Positions 36,824 through 45,468 of a stretch of 64,000 nucleotides of DNA are shown piece by piece. A program made the position numbers and the translations under genes. Origin of the DNA: Hyphomicrobiales bacterium (GTDB lineage: Bacteria > Pseudomonadota > Alphaproteobacteria > Rhizobiales > Beijerinckiaceae); the NCBI GenBank assembly GCA_900466745.1, contig UBNE01000023.1:51111-115110 (forward strand), read 5' to 3'. Every line of letters begins with the position of its first letter. Position 1 is the first letter of the stretch. The notes beneath the pieces were generated by a model. It was not told the DNA's origin. It ran no database searches and was given only the letters and a program-made list of their open reading frames with translations.

Positions 36824-37396
36824 TCAGCGCGGAGCGCGCTTGGCCAGGATGCGCTGCAGGGTGCGCCGGTGCATGCCGAGGCGGCGCGCCGTCTCGGAGA
36901 CGTTGCGGTTGCACAGCTCGTAGACCCGCTGGATATGCTCCCAGCGCACCCGGTCGGCCGACATCGGGTTTTCCGGCGGCGAGGGGCGGGCGTCGCGGGC
37001 GGCGGCGAGCGCGGCATGGATCTCGTCGGCATCGGCCGGCTTGGCCAGGAAGTCGAAGGCGCCGAGCTTCACGGCGCTGACGGCGGTGGCGATGTTGCCG
37101 TAGCCGGTCAGCACGACGCCGCGCGCATCCGGCCGGCGCTCTTTCAGCCTTGCGATGACGTCGAGCCCGTTGCCGTCTCCGAGGCGCAGGTCGATGACGG
37201 CGAAGGCGGGGGCGGCCTCCTCCAGCGCCGCGAGCCCGGCCGCGACGCTGTCGGCGGTGCGCACGCTGTAGCCGCGGCCTTCCATGGCGCGGGCGAGGCG
37301 GGTCAGGAACGGCTTGTCGTCGTCGACCAGCAGCAGGGACATGTCGTCTCCCGGTCCGGGTCCTTCGCTTGCGTTCTCGACGCCCTGCATCGTCAT
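36824..37396 (-). CDS. regA: Redox response regulator RegA/ActR (PrrA)
   Basis: The product has 190 residues. The receiver domain has acidic LLLVDDDKPF, phospho-acceptor Asp69 in VIDLRLGDGNG and Lys in FLAKPAD. The C-terminal Fis-type HTH (WEHIQRVYELCNRNVSETARRLGMHRRTLQRILAKRAPR) is the near-invariant RegA DNA-binding domain. It regulates respiration, carbon fixation and other redox genes when phosphorylated by RegB. Starts ATG 37396 and 37390 both have the AGGAG site; ATG 37342 has GGGAGA and is a shorter alternative. Confidence 0.93.
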   Translation of the reverse strand: MTMQGVENASEGPGPGDDMSLLLVDDDKPFLTRLARAMEGRGYSVRTADSVAAGLAALEEAAPAFAVIDLRLGDGNGLDVIARLKERRPDARGVVLTGYGNIATAVSAVKLGAFDFLAKPADADEIHAALAAARDARPSPPENPMSADRVRWEHIQRVYELCNRNVSETARRLGMHRRTLQRILAKRAPR

Positions 37397-37477
37397 CTCC
37401 TTGCCGCTTGTCCATGCGCGCTGCGGTTGCGCGGTTTCCGGGGTGGTTCGGGTCGAGGCCGGCCTGGCGGCAGGCGC

Positions 37478-38827
37478 TCAACTCCTCTCATGTAGCGCGG
37501 ATGGCGCGCCGTCGGTACCCCCGAGGGCGGGAGGCTGGGCTTCGAAGACCGCGCGGGGCCAGACGATCCGGATCGAGGCGCCGCTCTCCGGCGCCGGCCG
37601 GTTCGAGAATTCGAGCGTGGCGCCGCCGCGCTCGAGCAGCGTCTTGGCGATGAACAGCCCGAGGCCGAGCCCCCCGCCGGCGCGGTTCTCGCCGGCGCCG
37701 CGCGAGAGATAGGGCTCGCCGGCGCGCATCAGCACGTCGGGCGGGAAGCCCGGCCCGTCATCGGCGATGGTCAGGGTGACATGGCTGGTGCTCCATCCGG
37801 CCTGGATCGACACCGTCGAGCGGGCGAAGTCGACGGCATTGTCGACGATGTTGCCGAGGCCGTAGATCATGCCGGGATTGCGCCGGCAGACAGGCTCCGG
37901 CTTCTCGCCCTGCAGGGTGATCTCGAAGGGCACGCCGAAGGGGCGCTGCGGGCCGGCCGCCTCCTCGATCAGCAGGCGCAAGGTGAGCTGGTCGAGCGGG
38001 CCGGCATCCTCGTCCTGCAGGCTGGAGAGCTTGGCCAGGATGCCGCGGCAGCGCTCGACCTGCTCGCGCAGCAGGGCGATGTCCTCCGCCATCTCGCCGT
38101 CCGGCGGGGCGAGACGGGTCAGCTCCCGCGCCACCAGCGCGATCGTGCCGAGCGGCGTGCCGAGCTCGTGCGCCGCCGCCGCGGCGAGCCCGTCGAGCTG
38201 CGAGAGATGCTGCTCGCGCGCCAGCACGAGCTCGGTGGCCGCCAGCGCGTCGGAGAGGTCGCGCGCCTCCTTGGCGACGCGCCAGGCATAGATGCCGGTG
38301 AAGGCGAGCCCCAGCACCAGCGCCACCCAGGTTCCGCCCTGGTAGTAGGCGGGCAGGATCGGCCGGTCCGGCCCCGACCAGGGCAAGGGCATGTGGAAGC
38401 GGCTGAGCAGCGTCGCCAGCCCGACGGCGAGCACGCCGAGGACGAGCGTGCGCTGCGTCGGCAGCGCCGTCGCCGAGATCAGCACCGGCGCCAGGAACAG
38501 GATGGCGAAGGGATTCTGCAGCCCGCCGGTCATGTAGAGCAGGGCCGCGAGCTGGACGATGTCGAAGGCGAGCAGTGCCGTCGCCGGCCCGTCCGCGAGG
38601 CGATGGCTCAGCGGAAAGCGCACCCTGAGCCCGATATTGAGCCAGGCCGAGATCGCGATGACGCCGAAGCACCAGCCGAAGGGCAGCGGAAAGCCGAGGC
38701 CGAAATGCACCCCCGCCACCGCGACGCTCTGCCCGACGATGGCGAGCCAGCGCAGGCGCACGAGGGTGTCGAGCCGCAAATGCCGGTTGGAGCGCATCAG
38801 CGCCGGCGCCGAGAAATCTGCTGCCAT
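37478..38827 (-). CDS. regB: Redox sensor histidine kinase RegB/ActS (PrrB)
   Basis: The 449-residue kinase starts at ATG 38827. Six hydrophobic segments span residues about 27-185. GGLQNPF at 101-107 is the quinone-sensing motif. The H-box is AAHELGTPLGT with His220, and Cys260 is exactly 40 residues later (VERCRGIL), where RegB has its redox-active Cys265. GNIVDNAVDFA and GLGLFIAKTLLE complete the ATPase. It autophosphorylates and drives RegA, encoded 81 bases downstream. No senC gene lies between them. Confidence 0.95.
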   Translation of the reverse strand: MAADFSAPALMRSNRHLRLDTLVRLRWLAIVGQSVAVAGVHFGLGFPLPFGWCFGVIAISAWLNIGLRVRFPLSHRLADGPATALLAFDIVQLAALLYMTGGLQNPFAILFLAPVLISATALPTQRTLVLGVLAVGLATLLSRFHMPLPWSGPDRPILPAYYQGGTWVALVLGLAFTGIYAWRVAKEARDLSDALAATELVLAREQHLSQLDGLAAAAAHELGTPLGTIALVARELTRLAPPDGEMAEDIALLREQVERCRGILAKLSSLQDEDAGPLDQLTLRLLIEEAAGPQRPFGVPFEITLQGEKPEPVCRRNPGMIYGLGNIVDNAVDFARSTVSIQAGWSTSHVTLTIADDGPGFPPDVLMRAGEPYLSRGAGENRAGGGLGLGLFIAKTLLERGGATLEFSNRPAPESGASIRIVWPRAVFEAQPPALGGTDGAPSALHERS

Positions 38828-38968
38828 CACCGCTTCCAGGCCCCCGTGACCGCCGCTCGTCGCGTGCCGGTGCCGGCGTCTGATGCGAGGTTTTTGCCGT
38901 CGGGCATCCACATGTCAGAGATTCTTTAGCCTTTAGCCGGGTTGAATGAGAACAAAATCAACGTAAGG

Positions 38969-38989
38969 TGCGTTGCTCGCTGCGACGCA
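38969..38989. promoter_or_regulatory. TGC/GCA inverted repeat upstream of the PHB depolymerase gene
   Basis: TGCGTTGC and GCGACGCA lie five bases apart and are inverted with one mismatch. TGC-GCA-rich dyads are typical of PhaR, the PHB regulator of alphaproteobacteria. The site is about 40 bases upstream of the PHB depolymerase start, in the regB/phaZ divergent region. Confidence 0.4.
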
Positions 38990-39027
38990 TCATCGCATGT
39001 TGCGCCGCCAGAGGACCTCGAAATCGC

Positions 39028-40344
39028 ATGTATGGGGCCGCCATGTCGTTTGCCTACCATGCCTATGAAGCGGTTCACATGATGGTGAGCCCGATGCGCG
39101 GCGTCTCGGACGCCGTCCAGTTGGCATTCAAGAATCCCGGCAATCCGCTGACCTATACGCCGCTCGGCCGCACCGTCGCGGCCTCCTGCGAATTGTTCGA
39201 GCGGGTCACGCGCCGCTACGGCAAGCCGGCCTTCGGCCTGAACGAGACGATGATCAACGGCGTCACGGTCCCGGTCGAGGAGCGCGTCGTCTGGGAGCGC
39301 CCCTTCTGCCGGCTGGTCTATTTCGACCGCCGGATTCCCGGCCGGCGCAAGCCGCAGCCCAAGGTGCTGCTGGTGGCGCCGATGTCCGGCCATTACGCGA
39401 CGCTGCTGCGCGGCACCGTCGAGGCCTTCCTGCCCGGGCACGAGGTCTACATCACCGACTGGGCCGATGCGCGGCTGGTGCCGCTCTCGGAGGGGCGCTT
39501 CGACCTCGACGACTATATCGACTACGTCATCGACATGCTGCACACGCTCGGCCCGGACACCCATGTCATGGCGGTGTGCCAGCCGGCCGTGCCGGTCATC
39601 GCCGCGATCGCGCGGATGGAGGCGGAGGGCGACGACGACGCGCCGCGCTCGATGACCCTGATGGGCGGTCCGATCGACACCCGCCGCTCGCCGACCGCCG
39701 TCAACGAGCTCGCCATGGAGCGCGGCACCGACTGGTTCCGGCGCAACTGCATCACCGTCGTGCCCTTCCCGCATCTGGGCGCCTTCCGGAAGGTCTATCC
39801 CGGCTTCATGCAGCTCTCGGGCTTCATGGCGATGAACATCGACCGCCATGTCAGCGCCCATTACGAGATGTTCAAGCACCTCGTCTCGGGCGACGGCGAT
39901 TCGGCCGAGAGGCACCGCGATTTCTACGACGAATACCTCGCGGTCATGGACATGACGGCCGAGTTCTACCTCCAGACGATCGACACCGTCTTCGTGCGGC
40001 ACGCCTTGCCGAAGGGCGAGATGATGCATCGCGACAAGCCGGTCGACCTCGGCGCCATCCGCCGCGTCGCGCTGATGACGGTCGAGGGCGAACTCGACGA
40101 CATCTCCGGCGTCGGCCAGACCAAGGCGGCGCATGATCTCTGCGTCAACATCCCGGCCGACAAGCGCGTGCATTACCTCCAGCCCAAGGTCGGGCATTAC
40201 GGCGTCTTCAACGGCTCGCGCTTCCGCGCCGAGATCCAGCCGCGCATCTCCGACTTCATGGTCAGCCTCGACATGGAGGCCGCCAAGGGCCGCCGCGGCG
40301 ACAGCGCGGGCGAGCGGCGCAAGGCGCTGAAGGTCGTGGGCTGA
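39028..40344 (+). CDS. phaZ: Intracellular polyhydroxybutyrate depolymerase (PhaZ)
   Basis: The protein has 438 residues from ATG 39028; ATG 39043 is an alternative with a weaker context. The whole intracellular PHB depolymerase domain is present, including PKVLLVAPMSGHYATLLRGTVEAFLP, THVMAVCQPAVPVIA with nucleophilic Cys184, and LMTVEGELDDISGVGQTKAAHDLC, with the Asp and His of the triad in later segments. It releases hydroxybutyrate from stored PHB when carbon is low. It is divergent from regB, so a redox link is possible. Confidence 0.94.
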   Translation: MYGAAMSFAYHAYEAVHMMVSPMRGVSDAVQLAFKNPGNPLTYTPLGRTVAASCELFERVTRRYGKPAFGLNETMINGVTVPVEERVVWERPFCRLVYFDRRIPGRRKPQPKVLLVAPMSGHYATLLRGTVEAFLPGHEVYITDWADARLVPLSEGRFDLDDYIDYVIDMLHTLGPDTHVMAVCQPAVPVIAAIARMEAEGDDDAPRSMTLMGGPIDTRRSPTAVNELAMERGTDWFRRNCITVVPFPHLGAFRKVYPGFMQLSGFMAMNIDRHVSAHYEMFKHLVSGDGDSAERHRDFYDEYLAVMDMTAEFYLQTIDTVFVRHALPKGEMMHRDKPVDLGAIRRVALMTVEGELDDISGVGQTKAAHDLCVNIPADKRVHYLQPKVGHYGVFNGSRFRAEIQPRISDFMVSLDMEAAKGRRGDSAGERRKALKVVG

Positions 40345-40354
40345 CGGGGCCCGT

Positions 40355-40381
40355 CGCGGCGGCGGGGCCTCTTCCGCCGCG
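40355..40381. terminator. Hairpin downstream of phaZ
   Basis: CGCGGCGG (40355-40362) pairs with CCGCCGCG (40374-40381), loop of 11 bases with CTCTT. It lies just after the phaZ stop. It has no U-tract, so its effect on termination is uncertain. Confidence 0.4.
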
Positions 40382-40409
40382 CCCGCGAATCCCGCACAAT
40401 CGCGCCAGC

Positions 40410-41150
40410 ATGCGCATCTCCCTGTTCAAGCGCCAGCCTGACCCGGACCGGCTCGACGTGGTCCATGCCGGCCAGCGCTATCCCGTCCTGGTGAAGCGGC
40501 GCGCCAATGCGCGGCGGATGACCCTGCGCGTCTCGCAGGCCACCGGCGAGATCACGCTGACCCTGCCGGAGCGCGTCGATTTCGCCGCCGGCCGCAGCTT
40601 CGCCGAGAGCCATGGCGGCTGGATCGCGGCGCGCGTCGCGAAGCGCCCGCTCGCCGTGCCCTTCGAGCCGGGGCAGATGGTTCCGTTGCGCGGCGTGCCG
40701 CATCGCATCGTCCACTGGTCGAAGGCGCGCGGGCTGACGCAGGCGACGACGGACCAGGCGGGCGCGCCGATCATCGCGGTGGCTGGCGAGGCCGCCCATG
40801 TCCCGCGCCGGGTCAAGGACTTCCTCCGGCGGCTGGCGCTCGCGGATCTGGAGCAGGCGGTGCGCCGCCATACCGCCCGGCTCGGCATTCCCGCCCGCAG
40901 GATCACGATCCGCGACACCACGAGCCGCTGGGGCTCCTGCTCCTCGCAGGGGCATCTCAGCTTCTCCTGGCGGCTGATCCTGGCGCCCGCCTTCGTGCTC
41001 GACTATCTCGCCGCCCATGAGGTCGCCCATCTGAGGGAGATGAACCATTCGCACCGCTTCTGGGCGCTGACGCACAGGCTCTGCCCGCGCACCGAGGAGG
41101 CGGAGGCCTGGCTCAAGCGCCATGGGGCGGGGCTGCACGGCTTCGGCTGA
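40410..41150 (+). CDS. YgjP-like metallopeptidase domain protein (M48 superfamily)
   Basis: The 246-residue protein has the C-terminal YgjP/DUF45 domain: ITIRDTTSRWGSCSSQGHLSFSWRLILAP, then YLAAHEVAHLREMNHSHRFWALTHRLCP. HEVAH and a further His are the zinc ligands and Glu the catalyst. The family is linked to UTP pyrophosphatase-like or peptidase roles and is not well characterised. ATG 40410 has no strong ribosome site. It lies alone between phaZ and a small gene. Confidence 0.85.
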   Translation: MRISLFKRQPDPDRLDVVHAGQRYPVLVKRRANARRMTLRVSQATGEITLTLPERVDFAAGRSFAESHGGWIAARVAKRPLAVPFEPGQMVPLRGVPHRIVHWSKARGLTQATTDQAGAPIIAVAGEAAHVPRRVKDFLRRLALADLEQAVRRHTARLGIPARRITIRDTTSRWGSCSSQGHLSFSWRLILAPAFVLDYLAAHEVAHLREMNHSHRFWALTHRLCPRTEEAEAWLKRHGAGLHGFG

Positions 41151-41220
41151 GGACTTCCTCACGGGCGACTGCGCCGGCCATAGTTCCGCCGTTAACCACT
41201 TCCTGAAATTTCCCCCCGCA

Positions 41221-41246
41221 CACTGAAGGCCGATTCGCCTTCAGTG
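41221..41246 (+). ncRNA. Perfect hairpin in the leader of the small gene at 41252
   Basis: CACTGAAGGC (41221-41230) pairs with GCCTTCAGTG (41237-41246) with a six-base loop. The stem ends five bases before the ATG of the small gene, so it would sit on its ribosome site if transcribed. It could be an attenuator, a protein-binding RNA structure or a DNA dyad. The type is a guess. Confidence 0.45.
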
Positions 41247-41251
41247 TGAGT

Positions 41252-41473
41252 ATGCCTATGGGTCAGGTCATCGCGTTCCGTCGCCCGCCGCAGCCCGCCC
41301 CGCCGGGGCCGCCCGTCCTGGGCCTGATGTCGGCGGTCGATTTCGCCCTGCGCGACCTGGCCGAGATCCTGCCCCATATCGCGCTCGATTCCGCCCGCGA
41401 GCAGGCCGAGGCCTGCCGCGCCTTGCTGGCCGAGGCCTTCAACGCCGAGATCGACGCCGAGCTCGATCACTGA
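41252..41473 (+). CDS. Small hypothetical protein (73 residues)
   Basis: The protein starts at ATG 41252 or 41258. It is Pro-rich early (RRPPQPAPPGPP), then forms an amphipathic helical region (SAVDFALRDLAEILPHIALDSAREQAEACRALLAEAFNAEIDAEL). No membrane segment or known domain is seen. Codon bias is like that of neighbours, which supports it as real. A perfect hairpin just upstream may control it. I do not recognise the family. Confidence 0.6.
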   Translation: MPMGQVIAFRRPPQPAPPGPPVLGLMSAVDFALRDLAEILPHIALDSAREQAEACRALLAEAFNAEIDAELDH

Positions 41474-41589
41474 GCCGTCGCTGCATGGCGCCCCGGCCTC
41501 CGCGAGGCTTGCGGGCGCCTGAGAATTGTCGAACCTCTCTGGCCCAGGGAGCCGCCTGAAGCGGCGGCCGGCCGAGGGAGGTTTTGCGG

Positions 41590-42747
41590 ATGTTCCTGAC
41601 CAACAGCGATATGGTCGATCTCGTCGATCTGCGGCATCGGCTGCATCGCCGTCCCGAGATCTCGGGCGAGGAACGCGAGACCGCCGCCACCATCGTCGAC
41701 TTTCTCAAGCCCACGCAGCCGAGCCGCATCGTCACCGGCCTCGGCGGCCATGGCGTCGCGGCGATCTATGAAGGCGCCGAGCCCGGCCCGACGGTGATGG
41801 TCCGCGCCGAGCTCGACGCGCTGCCGATCGAGGAAATCTCCAATAGCGACCATCGCTCGGAAATCTCCGGAAAGGGCCATCTCTGCGGCCATGACGGCCA
41901 TATGACCATCCTCGCGGGCTTGGCGCGCGGGCTCAACCGCAACCCGCCGCAGCGCGGCCGCGCCATCCTGCTCTTCCAGCCGGCCGAGGAGACCGGCGCC
42001 GGCGCCGCCGCCGTCATTGCCGATCCGAAATTCGCCGAGATCGCGCCCGACTACGCCATTTCGCTGCATAACCGCCCCGGCGTGCCGCTCGGCCAGGCCC
42101 GGATTTCGGAAGGCGCGGCCAATTGCGCCTCGCGCGGCATCAAGATCGTGCTCACCGGCGAGACCTCCCATGCCTCGACGCCGGAGCATGGCCGCTCGCC
42201 CGCGCCGGCCATCGCGACGCTGATTCCCGCGCTCACCGCGCTGGGGCCCGGCGGACCGCTCGACGCGCAATTCCGGCTGGTTACGGTCACCCATGTCTTG
42301 ATCGGCGAAGAGGCGTTCGGCATCGCGCCGGGTCATGGCGAGCTCTGGGCGACGCTACGCACTGTCAATGACGCGCAGATGGGGGCGCTCTGCGAGGCGG
42401 CGGAAATGCTGGCACGCGAGGCCGCCATTGCGGACCAGCTTTCGCTTGAGATCAGCTATCACGACATCTTCCACCATTGCGAGAACGACGCGGAGGTCGT
42501 CGCCATGCTGCGCCGGGCGATGGACGAGGAGAACGTCCCGCATGGCGAGACGCCGCCCTCGCGCGGCTCGGAGGATTTCGGCCTGTTCGGCCGCAAGGCG
42601 AAGTCGGCGATGTTCCTGCTCGGCTCCGGCGACACCGCCCATCTGCACAACCCCGATTACGACTTCCCGGACGATGCCATCGCTACCGGCGCCCGCGTCT
42701 TCATGCGCACCCTGCGCAATCTCCTCGGCGAAGCCCGCCCGGCCTGA
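41590..42747 (+). CDS. M20 family amidohydrolase (hippurate/N-acyl amino acid hydrolase-like)
   Basis: The enzyme has 385 residues. LRHRLHRRPEISGEE at the start, CGHDGHMTILAGLARGL with metal Cys/His, FQPAEETGAGA with Glu, SLHNRPGVPLG and SRGSEDFGLFG near the end are the hallmarks of aminoacylase/hippurate hydrolases. They cleave the amide bond of N-acyl amino acids with two metal ions. ATG 41590 has GGGAGG nine bases upstream. It is followed, 10 bases later, by a class C serine hydrolase gene with a strong ribosome site, so the two are probably one operon. Confidence 0.93.
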   Translation: MFLTNSDMVDLVDLRHRLHRRPEISGEERETAATIVDFLKPTQPSRIVTGLGGHGVAAIYEGAEPGPTVMVRAELDALPIEEISNSDHRSEISGKGHLCGHDGHMTILAGLARGLNRNPPQRGRAILLFQPAEETGAGAAAVIADPKFAEIAPDYAISLHNRPGVPLGQARISEGAANCASRGIKIVLTGETSHASTPEHGRSPAPAIATLIPALTALGPGGPLDAQFRLVTVTHVLIGEEAFGIAPGHGELWATLRTVNDAQMGALCEAAEMLAREAAIADQLSLEISYHDIFHHCENDAEVVAMLRRAMDEENVPHGETPPSRGSEDFGLFGRKAKSAMFLLGSGDTAHLHNPDYDFPDDAIATGARVFMRTLRNLLGEARPA

Positions 42748-42757
42748 AGGAGGCGCG

Positions 42758-44266
42758 ATGACCGCGAACTGGACGCCAGCCGCGGCGCGCGCGGCCGCCA
42801 TCGCCGCCGGGTGGCAGCGCGAGGCCGGGCCGGGCGGGGCGGTCGTGCTGTTCGACCGGGACGGCGTCCGCGAGGCCTTCGCCGGCGGCCTTGCCAGCGT
42901 CGAGCATGGCCTGCCCTTCACGCCGCAGACGGCGAACCGCTTCGCCTCGATCAGCAAGCATGTGCTCGCCGTCGCGCTGTTGCGCGAGGGCATGCCGCTC
43001 GATGCGCCGCTCGGCCGCTGGCTGCCGGAACTGCCGGCGCCGCTGGCCGGGGTCGAGCTCGGCCGGGCGCTCGACATGACCGGCGGCCTGCCGGACATGA
43101 TGGAGGCGTTCTGGCAGCAGGGCGTGCCCTTCACCGCGACCCTGAGCGCCGACGAGATCCATGCGCTGGCCTGCCGCTTCCCCTCGCTCAGCGCGCCGCC
43201 CGGCACCGAGATGGCCTATTCCAACACCGGCTGGAGGCTCGCCCAGCGGGTGCTCGAGACGGTCACCGGCAGGCCCTATGGCGAGACCGTCGCGGCGCTT
43301 TCGGGCGAGCTCGGCCTTGCCTTCCGCCTGCCCTATGACAGCGCCGAGATCGTGCCGGGCCTCGCCACCGGCTACTGGCGCGACGGCGCGCGCTGGCGGC
43401 GCGGCCATTACGGCTTCCATTTCTCCGCCTCGGGCGGTATCGCGGGCTCGGCTGCCGATCTCGCCGGCTGGTTTTCCGCCCTGCTGGCGGGCCGCGGCGC
43501 GCTTTCCGGCATGCTGGAGCGGCTGACCGCGCCGCGCCGCTTCGCCGATGGCGGCGAGAGCGTCTACCGGCTCGGGCTGGTCTGCAGCCGGCTCGGCGGT
43601 TTCGATGTGGTCGGCCATGGCGGCTCGCTCACCGGCTACCGCAACCATGTCCTCACCGCGCCCGGGCCCGGTGTCGGCGTTGTCGTCCTGAGCAACCGCG
43701 AGGAGGAGGCGCTCTGGCCGGCGCTGACCGTGCTCGCCGCGCTGCTGGGCGAGCCCCTGCCGGCGGCGGCGGAGGCCCCGGCCGGGCTGTTCGCCAGCGA
43801 GGAAGGGCCGTTCTGGGCCGAGCTGACGCCGGATTCGATCAGCTTCATGGGCGGCTATGAGCGCCTCGTCGCCGATGGCGCGGGCGGCCTGCGCAGCCTG
43901 CCGGCCTATCTCGACATCCGCCTGCGGCGCGACGGGGAAGACCGGCTCGCCGGGCTGATCGGCGGCGTCCGGCGCGCGCTGCGGCGCGTCCCGGCCGATA
44001 CCCGGCTCGATGCCCGCCTCCTCGGCCATTGGCGCGACCCGCATTTCGGCACCGAGATCGCGATCCGGCCGGACGGCACGGCGCTCTGGCCCTGGCCCGC
44101 GGGCGGCAAGGCGACGCGGCTGACGCCGCTGCCGGGCGCCCGCGCCCTGGCCGATCTGACGCACGGCCCCTGGCGGGCGCGGCCTTGCCTCTGGCTCGAC
44201 GGCGAAGACCGCCTGCGGGTCGCGGGCCATCGGGCGCGGGTCCTGCGGCTGGAGCGCGCCGGCTAG
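42758..44266 (+). CDS. Class C beta-lactamase-related serine hydrolase
   Basis: The 502-residue protein has S64-x-x-K67 (ASISKH) as the nucleophile, YSN at 154-156 and HGGSLTGY as the third element of the penicillin-binding fold. There is no clear signal peptide. The C-terminal 150 residues are an extra domain like that of D-aminopeptidases and esterases of the S12 group. It sits with the M20 amidohydrolase, which suggests peptide or N-acyl amino acid breakdown. Real beta-lactamase activity is not implied. Confidence 0.88.
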   Translation: MTANWTPAAARAAAIAAGWQREAGPGGAVVLFDRDGVREAFAGGLASVEHGLPFTPQTANRFASISKHVLAVALLREGMPLDAPLGRWLPELPAPLAGVELGRALDMTGGLPDMMEAFWQQGVPFTATLSADEIHALACRFPSLSAPPGTEMAYSNTGWRLAQRVLETVTGRPYGETVAALSGELGLAFRLPYDSAEIVPGLATGYWRDGARWRRGHYGFHFSASGGIAGSAADLAGWFSALLAGRGALSGMLERLTAPRRFADGGESVYRLGLVCSRLGGFDVVGHGGSLTGYRNHVLTAPGPGVGVVVLSNREEEALWPALTVLAALLGEPLPAAAEAPAGLFASEEGPFWAELTPDSISFMGGYERLVADGAGGLRSLPAYLDIRLRRDGEDRLAGLIGGVRRALRRVPADTRLDARLLGHWRDPHFGTEIAIRPDGTALWPWPAGGKATRLTPLPGARALADLTHGPWRARPCLWLDGEDRLRVAGHRARVLRLERAG

Positions 44267-44311
44267 CGCCCGGTGCGGTGAAATCGGCACGCTCGAGGCG
44301 GCCCCGCGGGC

Positions 44312-45214
44312 TCAGCCGGGCGATGCCGTCGGCACGAAATGCGGCGTGGCGCGCCAGACGAAGTCGCGGCTCGCGCCCGGCGCCAGCTTGAGCACGCCCG
44401 GCTTGTCGGCGAATTCGCCGTGCCAGCCGACCGGGCTCGCCATGCCGAACCAGGGCTCGATGCAGAGGAAGGGCGCCCCCGTCGGCTTCGACCAGATGCC
44501 GAGATCCTTGTAGCCCTCCCAGCTCACGCTGAGCGCCCGGATCTCGCGCCCGGCCGGGTCGAGCGCGGCAAAGCGCACCGCCGCGTTGGCGACGTTCGGG
44601 ATGACGATCGCATCATCGGCGAAAAGCGCCTCGTCCAGGTCGAGTTCGCGCCCGGCGAAGGGCAGCGGGATGGCCGGGCCGAGCAGGCCGCCCGCGACGG
44701 CGAGGCCCGGGCCGGGCTCGGGCTGCGGGAAGGTCAGCCTGTGGCGCTGCTTCGGCACGCCCGGCGCCAGCGGCCAGAGGAAGGCGGGATGGGCGCCGAC
44801 CCCGCAGACCAGCGTGTCCTGCCCCGGGTTCGTGACCCGCGTCGTCACCGACAGGGCGCCGTCCGCGATCTCGTAGATCATGCGCAGCACGAAGCGGAAC
44901 GGGTAGAGCGCCAGCGTCGCCGGGCTCTCGCGCAGTTCCAGCACGGCGCGGCTCCCGCTGCGCTCGGCCCAGGCGAACAGGCTGTCGCGGGCGAAGCCGT
45001 GCTGGGTCAGATGGTAGGAATGTCCCTCATGGACGAGCCTGTCCTCGGCGAGGCGCCCGACGACGGGGAAGAGCACCGGCGCATGGCGCGGCCATTCCGG
45101 GCCGCCATGCCAGAGCAGGGGACCGTCGGCATCGGAGAAGGCGACGAGCTCGCCGCCCTGGGCGCGGATCGTCGCGCGCAGCCGGCCGCCGGCGATCTCG
45201 TGGCTGTCCGTCAT
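44312..45214 (-). CDS. Aldose 1-epimerase family protein
   Basis: The protein has 300 residues from ATG 45214, which has the strong site AGGAGGACAGG. The epimerase-like beta-sandwich is seen in AFSDADGPLLWHGGPEWPRHAPVLFPVVGRL, GVGAHPAFLWPL and FLCIEPWFGMASP. Catalytic His and Glu are plausible in GAHPAFLWP and CIEPWFG. It probably interconverts sugar anomers. It converges with the serine hydrolase and is divergent from the nitroreductase. Confidence 0.85.
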   Translation of the reverse strand: MTDSHEIAGGRLRATIRAQGGELVAFSDADGPLLWHGGPEWPRHAPVLFPVVGRLAEDRLVHEGHSYHLTQHGFARDSLFAWAERSGSRAVLELRESPATLALYPFRFVLRMIYEIADGALSVTTRVTNPGQDTLVCGVGAHPAFLWPLAPGVPKQRHRLTFPQPEPGPGLAVAGGLLGPAIPLPFAGRELDLDEALFADDAIVIPNVANAAVRFAALDPAGREIRALSVSWEGYKDLGIWSKPTGAPFLCIEPWFGMASPVGWHGEFADKPGVLKLAPGASRDFVWRATPHFVPTASPG

Positions 45215-45372
45215 CCTGTCCTCCTGCATGCGCGGCCTTCCGATTAGCGCATCGGCGCCGCCGCGGAAACGCCGCGCATGCCGTGGCCGCGGCGCTGTAC
45301 TGTCATTTCCCCCGGATGCGGGCCCGTAGCGGATTCCGGCGTTCCATGCGCGGAATAGAGAGCGGCCTTTCC

Positions 45373-45401
45373 TTGACCGGCGAAGGGAAGCCCCCGATCT
45401 T
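45373..45401 (+). promoter_or_regulatory. Possible sigma-70-type promoter of the nitroreductase gene
   Basis: TTGACC (45373-45378) and GATCTT (45396-45401) are separated by 17 bases. The -35 box matches the consensus at five of six positions and the -10 at three of six. It lies about 70 bases before the ATG. Confidence 0.4.
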
Positions 45402-45468
45402 GCCAGTCATCCGGGGTTCTCCGCGCGAGGGCGCCCCGTCTTACCCTTTCCTGCTTCCGGGACCCGTC

